Shown here piece by piece: positions 1-5,417 of a stretch of DNA of 5,417 nucleotides (positions within the stretch are counted from its first letter, which is position 1; every line of letters begins with the position of its first letter). The translations under genes were made by a program, and so were the position numbers. This stretch comes from Hyphomicrobiales bacterium. Lineage in GTDB: Bacteria; Pseudomonadota; Alphaproteobacteria; Rhizobiales; Beijerinckiaceae. The notes under the pieces are model-generated. The model did not search any database, had not been told where the DNA came from, and worked only from the letters and a program-made list of their open reading frames with translations. Where the stretch lies: positions 1 through 5,417 of the forward strand of contig JAIXZF010000470.1 in assembly GCA_027489835.1 (NCBI GenBank), read 5' to 3'.

Positions 1-1893
1 ATGCGCGAGTGGCACCAGGCCGGCGCCGGCGTCATCGAGCGCCTGCTGCCCGATGGCCGCTGGCTGCTGGTCACGGAGCGGCGCACCGCCAATGGCGGCA
101 TCGTCGGCATCCGCACCGACATCACCGAGTTCAAGCGCGTGCTGGCCGAGCTCGTCGAGCGCGACAAGGCGCTCCTGACGCAGAACGAGCTGTTCGACGC
201 CGCCGTCAACAACATGTCGCATGGCCTCCTGATGGTCGACGCCGAGGAAAGGCTGATCGTCTGCAACCGGCGGCTTTCCGACCTCTTCCACCTCGGCGAG
301 CCGCGCGACCTGCAGGGGCGGCTTCTTGCCGAAGCCTTCGGCTGCCTCGGCGGCCCGCAAGAGGGCGGGCAGGCCGGATGCAGCCTGCTGCTTGCGCAGC
401 TCCGCGGCTTTTCGGCGATGCAGGAGGCGGGCTCCTTCGTCGTTGCCGGGCTCGAGGAACGCTCCCTCGCGGTCAGCGTCAGGCCGCTGCAGTCCGGCGG
501 CTTCGTGGCCATCATCGAGGACGTCACCGAGCGCAAGCGCAACGAGGACAGGATCGCCTACCTCGCCCATCACGACCCGCTGACGGATCTCGCCAACCGC
601 GTGCAGATGCGCTCGCGGCTGGATGCGGAGCTCGCGCGCGTCGGCATCGGCGGCATCGAGACCGCGCTTCTCTACCTCGACCTCGACCGCTTCAAGCAGG
701 TCAACGACACGCTCGGCCATTCGATCGGCGACAGGCTGCTGCAGCAGGTGGCCGAGCGGCTGCGCGCCGCCGTCCGCTCGACGGATCTGATCGCGCGGCT
801 GGGCGGCGACGAGTTCGCCATCAGCTTCACCGGCCGTCATGCCCGGGTCCGCATCGAGCGGCTCGCCAACCGGCTGCTCGACCGGCTTGTCGAGCCCTAC
901 ATCATCGACGGCCGGCCGATCCAGATCGGCGGCAGCATCGGCGCGGCCATCGCCTCCGAGCCGACCATCGACGCCGACACGCTGCTGAAGAATGCCGACC
1001 TCGCGCTGTACGCGGCCAAGGCGGACGGCCGTGGCGTGCTGCGCATGTTCGACCCCGCCATGGCGGCGCGGCTCGAGGCCCGCTTCACGATCGAGCGCGA
1101 CCTCAGGACGGCGATCGCGCGCGGCGAGTTCGAGGTCGCCTACCAGCCGCTCTTCGGCCTGCGCGACGACCGGATCTCCAGCTTCGAGGCGCTTCTGCGC
1201 TGGAACCACCCGGAGCGCGGCCGCGTCAGCCCCGTGGAGTTCATTCCCGTCGCCGAGGAGACCGGCATCATCAACGAGCTGGGCGCCTGGTGCTTGGAGC
1301 GCGCTTGCGCCGACATGACGGGGATGCCCGACCATGTGAAGGTCGCGGTCAACGTCTCGCCGGTCCAGCTCAAGTCCCACGACTTCGTGGAGACCGTGAC
1401 GGCCGCCCTCGCGCGCTCGGGCGTGCCAGCCTCGCGCCTCGAGCTCGAGATCACGGAATCGGCGCTGATCGACGACGACGACCGCATCCTCGCCCACCTG
1501 CACCGCCTGAACGAGATCGGCGTGCGCGTGGTGCTCGACGATTTCGGAACCGGGTATTCCTCGCTCAACTACCTGCGCCGCTTCCCCTTCCAGAAGGTCA
1601 AGATCGATAAGGTCTTCATCAACGAGGCGACCGAGCGCGCGGACTGCTCCGACATCATCCGGTCGATCGTGGAGCTCGCCGGCCGGCTCGGTATGTCGAC
1701 GACCGCCGAGGGCATCGAGACGCCGGCCCAGCTCGAGCTCGTCCGCCGCCTCGGCTGCGATGAGGTGCAGGGCTTCCTGCTCGGTAAGCCGGGCAGCGCC
1801 ATCGCCGCGGTCGCCGCGCTGGCCGTGGAAGTCGGCGCAGCCCGCGCCGGTCAGCCGGCGGCGCGCGATCCGGACGCGACCATCGCGGCCTGA
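1..1893 (+). CDS. PAS-GGDEF-EAL c-di-GMP cyclase/phosphodiesterase (5' partial)
   Basis: A cyclic-di-GMP turnover protein; 630 residues are visible. The ATG at base 1 is probably an internal Met, because residues 1-45 are only the tail of a PAS domain (ending DITEFK, 40-45), so the gene likely begins upstream. A complete PAS_7-like domain follows (about 65-178, ending EDVTERK), then GGDEF (about 185-342) and EAL (about 358-605). The GGDEF entry motif DPLTDLANR is at 192-200, metal-site D227, GGDEF at 268-272, and an inhibitory RxxD site (RSTD, 259-262) sits exactly five residues before it. In the EAL domain, E396, N451, E483, D513, D514, K534, E570 and Q590 match the catalytic set known from active EAL enzymes. 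By motif both activities are possible; which dominates cannot be read. I see no membrane segment in this part, so the visible portion looks cytosolic, with PAS domains as likely sensor modules. The last 33 residues are an Ala-rich tail without recognisable fold. Domain assignment is very secure; ligand and output are unknown. Confidence 0.95.
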   Translation: MREWHQAGAGVIERLLPDGRWLLVTERRTANGGIVGIRTDITEFKRVLAELVERDKALLTQNELFDAAVNNMSHGLLMVDAEERLIVCNRRLSDLFHLGEPRDLQGRLLAEAFGCLGGPQEGGQAGCSLLLAQLRGFSAMQEAGSFVVAGLEERSLAVSVRPLQSGGFVAIIEDVTERKRNEDRIAYLAHHDPLTDLANRVQMRSRLDAELARVGIGGIETALLYLDLDRFKQVNDTLGHSIGDRLLQQVAERLRAAVRSTDLIARLGGDEFAISFTGRHARVRIERLANRLLDRLVEPYIIDGRPIQIGGSIGAAIASEPTIDADTLLKNADLALYAAKADGRGVLRMFDPAMAARLEARFTIERDLRTAIARGEFEVAYQPLFGLRDDRISSFEALLRWNHPERGRVSPVEFIPVAEETGIINELGAWCLERACADMTGMPDHVKVAVNVSPVQLKSHDFVETVTAALARSGVPASRLELEITESALIDDDDRILAHLHRLNEIGVRVVLDDFGTGYSSLNYLRRFPFQKVKIDKVFINEATERADCSDIIRSIVELAGRLGMSTTAEGIETPAQLELVRRLGCDEVQGFLLGKPGSAIAAVAALAVEVGAARAGQPAARDPDATIAA

Positions 1894-1914
1894 AGGCGGC
1901 GGGGCACTGGCGGC

Positions 1915-1931
1915 GGCGCGCGCTCCGCGCC
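1915..1931 (+). other. GC-rich hairpin between the GGDEF-EAL gene and psuK
   Basis: GGCGCG (1915-1920) and CGCGCC (1926-1931) can pair as a perfect 6-bp stem with a 5-base loop. It begins 21 bases after the upstream stop codon. No T-run follows, so it is not a canonical intrinsic terminator. In DNA this GC-rich such stems also arise by chance. No clear promoter or Shine-Dalgarno sequence is visible in the rest of the 75-base gap. Confidence 0.25.
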
Positions 1932-1968
1932 ACAATCCGCCCTAGCCAGCCCCTTCCCGGATCCCCGC

Positions 1969-2937
1969 ATGCCACCCGCCGAAACCGCGCCCCGCTTCCT
2001 CTGCCTCGGCGGCGCCGTCATTGATCGCAAGCTCGTCGCGCGCCAGTCCATCCGCACCGGCACGTCCAATCCCGCCGATGGCTCGGTCGGCTTCGGCGGC
2101 GTGGCGCGCAATGTCGCCGAGAACCTCGCTCGCCTCGGAGGCAAGGTGGCCCTCGTCTCCTGCGTGGGAGCGGACGGCGCCGGCGCCGCGATGCTGTCGC
2201 ATCTCGCGGCGCTCGGCGTCGACGTGTCGGATGTCGAGACGGTCCAGGGCCAGTCGACCGCCGAGTATGTGGCCATCCTCGAGCCGGATGGCGGGCTGCA
2301 TGTCGGCATGGCGGACATGCGCGTGCTCGACCACATCTATGGCCCGCTTCTGGCCCGCGCGCTCTCCCGCGCTGCAGGCGTCCAATGGCTGTTCGCCGAT
2401 TGCAACGCTCCGGCGGCGACGCTTGAGCTTATCCTCAGGCAGGCGGCGGAGCGCGGCCTCATGCTGGCCGTCGACGCGATTTCCACTGCGAAGGCGATGC
2501 GCCTGCCGCGCGATCTGTCAGGCCTGTCATGCCTGTTCCTGAACCGTGACGAGGCCGAGGCGATGCTGGGCGCTCCGGGACGTCCCGTCGACCTTACGGC
2601 GGAGCTGATGCGGCGAGGCGCGTCCCGCGTCGTGCTGACGCTGGGCGCAGGTGGCGCGATCGCGTGCGACCGGCACGGCGCCGTCCACGTTCCGGCCGAG
2701 GCGACGTGCGTGGCCGACGTGACGGGCGCCGGTGACGCCAACATTGCCGGCACGCTGCATGGCCTCGCCAATGGGCTGCCGCTCGAAGCTGCGGCCAGGC
2801 TCGGCGCGCATCTCGCGGCGCGGACGGTGGCGTCCCCGCTCAGCGTCGATGCGGCGCTCTCGCCAGCGGTCGCGGATGCGTTTATCGCGGGTTTGACGCG
2901 CGCCGACCGGCGCGGACAGCTTCAGGCCGCGCCATGA
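1969..2937 (+). CDS. psuK: Pseudouridine kinase, PfkB/ribokinase family
   Basis: Predicted to phosphorylate pseudouridine with ATP to pseudouridine 5'-phosphate, the first step of pseudouridine breakdown in the cytosol. The 322 residues fit the family (E. coli PsuK is about 313). PfkB hallmarks are visible: the N-terminal substrate-side motif GFGGVARN (41-48), N192 with E195 in the LNRDEAE segment, LGAGG (225-229) and the nucleotide/catalytic motif DVTGAGDAN (250-258), where D256 is the expected catalytic base. MADMRVLD (114-121) resembles a segment of PsuK proteins rather than of ribokinases. The strongest evidence for specificity is the neighbour: the stop overlaps the start of psuG in ATGA, which implies translational coupling. 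The ATG at 1969 is the first possible start: between the previous gene's in-frame stop (1891-1893) and this ATG the frame has no ATG, GTG or TTG. No good Shine-Dalgarno sequence precedes it. By sequence alone it could be another nucleoside or sugar kinase; context makes PsuK much more likely. Confidence 0.9.
   Translation: MPPAETAPRFLCLGGAVIDRKLVARQSIRTGTSNPADGSVGFGGVARNVAENLARLGGKVALVSCVGADGAGAAMLSHLAALGVDVSDVETVQGQSTAEYVAILEPDGGLHVGMADMRVLDHIYGPLLARALSRAAGVQWLFADCNAPAATLELILRQAAERGLMLAVDAISTAKAMRLPRDLSGLSCLFLNRDEAEAMLGAPGRPVDLTAELMRRGASRVVLTLGAGGAIACDRHGAVHVPAEATCVADVTGAGDANIAGTLHGLANGLPLEAAARLGAHLAARTVASPLSVDAALSPAVADAFIAGLTRADRRGQLQAAP
2934..2937 (+). promoter_or_regulatory. ATGA start/stop overlap coupling psuK and psuG
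   Basis: The psuG start ATG and the psuK stop TGA share bases in ATGA. This arrangement normally lets a ribosome finishing the first gene re-initiate on the second, keeping kinase and glycosidase in step. The bases just upstream lie in psuK and contain no strong Shine-Dalgarno match, which is consistent with coupled translation. Confidence 0.85.
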
Positions 2938-3851
2938 CCCGCCATCCGCTTTGCCAGTTCGCTCCGGACGTCGCCGCCGCCCTGGAGGCCGGCCGGCCGG
3001 TGGTCGCGCTGGAATCCACCATCATCACGCATGGCATGCCGTTCCCGCAGAATGTCGAGACCGCGCGGATGGTCGAGGCCGTGGTCCGCGAAGGCGGGGC
3101 CGTGCCGGCGACGATCGCGGTGATGGACGGCCTGATCCGCGTCGGCCTCGGCGACGCCGAGATGGACCGCCTCGGCCGCGCGCGGGACGTGCTCAAGCTC
3201 TCCCGCGCCGATCTCGCCTACGCCGTCTCCGCCGGCCGACTGGGCTCGACCACGGTGGCCGCGACCATGATCTGCGCGCATCTGGCCGGGATCGGGGTCT
3301 TCGCCACCGGCGGCATCGGCGGCGTCCACCGCGGCGCGGGCAGCACCTTCGACATCTCGGCCGACCTGCAGGAACTGGCGCACACACCCGTCACCGTCAT
3401 CTGCGCGGGCGCCAAGGCGATCCTCGACCTGCCCAAGACCTTCGAGGTGCTGGAAACGCTTGGCGTGCCTGTGGTGGGCTATGGCGTCGACGTGCTGCCG
3501 GCCTTCTGGAGCCGGGACGGCGGCATCCCGGCCCCGATCCGGCTCGACGACCCCGCCGCCATCGCCGCCATGGTGGCGGCGCGCCGGGCGCTGGGGCTGG
3601 GCGGAGGCGTGCTGGTGGCGAACCCGATCCCGGCCGAGGCCGAGATCCCGGCCGCCGAGATGGCGGGGCATGTGGCCCGCGCCCTCGCCGACGCCGAAAA
3701 GGCCGGGGTGTCGGCCAAGCAGGTCACGCCCTGGCTGCTCGGCCGCGTGCTGGAACTGACGGGCGGACGCAGCCTCGAGGCCAACATCGCCCTGATCCGC
3801 AGCAATGCGGCCCTGGCCGCCCGGATCGCCGTCGCCGCTGCCGACCGCTGA
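2934..3851 (+). CDS. psuG: Pseudouridine-5'-phosphate glycosidase
   Basis: Splits the C-C glycosidic bond of pseudouridine 5'-phosphate, giving uracil and ribose 5-phosphate; the reaction is reversible in the known E. coli enzyme. The 305-residue length matches the family (E. coli 312). The family block VALESTIITHGMPFPQN starts at residue 24, and ATGGIGGVHRGAGSTFDISAD spans about 124-144. Aligned from memory to E. coli PsuG, the active-site residues are all present: E27 (E31, proton donor), K88 (K93), D140 (metal site, D145), D144 (D149), K161 in AGAKAILDL (K166, the Schiff-base lysine) and N284 (N289). The protein appears complete, with no signal peptide or membrane segment. Its ATG lies inside the psuK stop region (ATGA, 2934-2937), so it is probably translated by re-initiation after psuK, and the weak upstream ribosome-binding signal fits this. 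A pseudouridine transporter, found in the E. coli operon, does not follow. Identification is very secure. Confidence 0.97.
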   Translation: MTRHPLCQFAPDVAAALEAGRPVVALESTIITHGMPFPQNVETARMVEAVVREGGAVPATIAVMDGLIRVGLGDAEMDRLGRARDVLKLSRADLAYAVSAGRLGSTTVAATMICAHLAGIGVFATGGIGGVHRGAGSTFDISADLQELAHTPVTVICAGAKAILDLPKTFEVLETLGVPVVGYGVDVLPAFWSRDGGIPAPIRLDDPAAIAAMVAARRALGLGGGVLVANPIPAEAEIPAAEMAGHVARALADAEKAGVSAKQVTPWLLGRVLELTGGRSLEANIALIRSNAALAARIAVAAADR

Positions 3852-3876
3852 ACCGGCAGCCCGGCCGCCGCCGGTT
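3851..3876 (+). terminator. Inverted repeat at the end of psuG, possible terminator part
   Basis: AACCGGC (3851-3857) and GCCGGTT (3870-3876) form a perfect 7-bp stem around a 12-base GC-rich loop. The first base is the last base of the psuG stop codon. No T-tract follows. With the hairpin at 3879-3893 it could weaken read-through or protect the psuKG mRNA 3' end. Function is inferred from position only. Confidence 0.3.
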
Positions 3877-3878
3877 GA

Positions 3879-3893
3879 GGCCCTGCAAGGGCC
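3879..3893 (+). terminator. Short hairpin downstream of psuG, no U-tract
   Basis: GGCCCT (3879-3884), a 3-base loop GCA, and AGGGCC (3888-3893) make a compact perfect hairpin 27 bases after the psuG stop. The position fits a transcript end, but the following bases are GC-rich rather than T-rich, so a classical intrinsic terminator is not supported. Confidence 0.35.
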
Positions 3894-3930
3894 GCGCCGG
3901 GCCGCTCAGCCTTGCGCCGCCGCGCCGCCC

Positions 3931-3960
3931 TTGCTACCTGCCGCTCAACATCCCCATCAT
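3931..3960 (+). promoter_or_regulatory. Weak candidate promoter for ettA
   Basis: In the 135-base gap before ettA, TTGCTA (3931-3936) could serve as a -35 element with CATCAT (3955-3960) as a poor -10 element at an 18-base spacing. This is the least GC-rich part of the gap, which is why I favour it. The match is weak. No operator-like palindrome is visible near it. Confidence 0.25.
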
Positions 3961-3971
3961 TGCCTGTTTTC

Positions 3972-3975
3972 GGAG
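3972..3975 (+). promoter_or_regulatory. Shine-Dalgarno-like GGAG for ettA
   Basis: GGAG lies 11 bases before the ATG at 3987, slightly longer than the usual spacing. It is the only purine-rich anti-SD match in the gap and supports this ATG as the ettA start. Confidence 0.5.
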
Positions 3976-3986
3976 CGGCGCACCCC

Positions 3987-5417
<1,431 letters not shown>

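Noticed and set aside
9..1610. A 533-codon plus-strand frame inside the GGDEF-EAL gene
   Set aside because: Arg/Ala/Pro-rich low-complexity product out of frame with an unmistakable multi-domain protein; a GC-bias artefact.
2922..3671. A 249-codon minus-strand frame opposite psuG
   Set aside because: His/Asp/Arg/Gly-rich antisense translation without a domain; psuG is complete with all active-site residues on the other strand.

Overview
The window is a stretch of very GC-rich bacterial chromosome in which all four genes lie on the + strand and almost every third codon position is G or C. The protein sequences, above all an EttA with long stretches typical of Hyphomicrobiales-type homologues and a PAS-GGDEF-EAL protein, suggest an alphaproteobacterium. 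That placement rests on recognition, not on a search. I see no phage, transposon, CRISPR, tRNA or rRNA signal. It reads as ordinary core or near-core chromosome, not an accessory island.

Layout: (1) Bases 1-1893 are the 3' part of a c-di-GMP turnover gene. It has the tail of one PAS domain, a complete second PAS domain, then GGDEF and EAL domains whose catalytic residues all look intact. (2) A 75-base gap follows, holding one GC-rich hairpin. (3) Bases 1969-2937 and 2934-3851 are a kinase/glycosidase pair, psuK and psuG, overlapping by the four bases ATGA. Together they form the two-step pseudouridine breakdown route: PsuK makes pseudouridine 5'-phosphate and PsuG splits it into uracil and ribose 5-phosphate. 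No transporter gene is present in the window. (4) A 135-base gap (3852-3986) holds two short hairpins just after psuG, a weak promoter candidate and a Shine-Dalgarno-like GGAG. (5) From 3987 to the right edge runs ettA, an ABC-F ATPase that gates translation on the ribosome. Its frame is open for 477 codons and the window ends inside the second ATPase domain.

Functionally the window joins three separate themes: second-messenger signalling, modified-nucleoside salvage and ribosome-associated energy sensing. Only psuK-psuG are clearly a working unit. I found no convincing undescribed system. The points most worth checking are the bifunctional-looking GGDEF-EAL enzyme, the psuKG pair without a local transporter, the psuK start without a Shine-Dalgarno sequence, and the regulatory content of the psuG-ettA gap.
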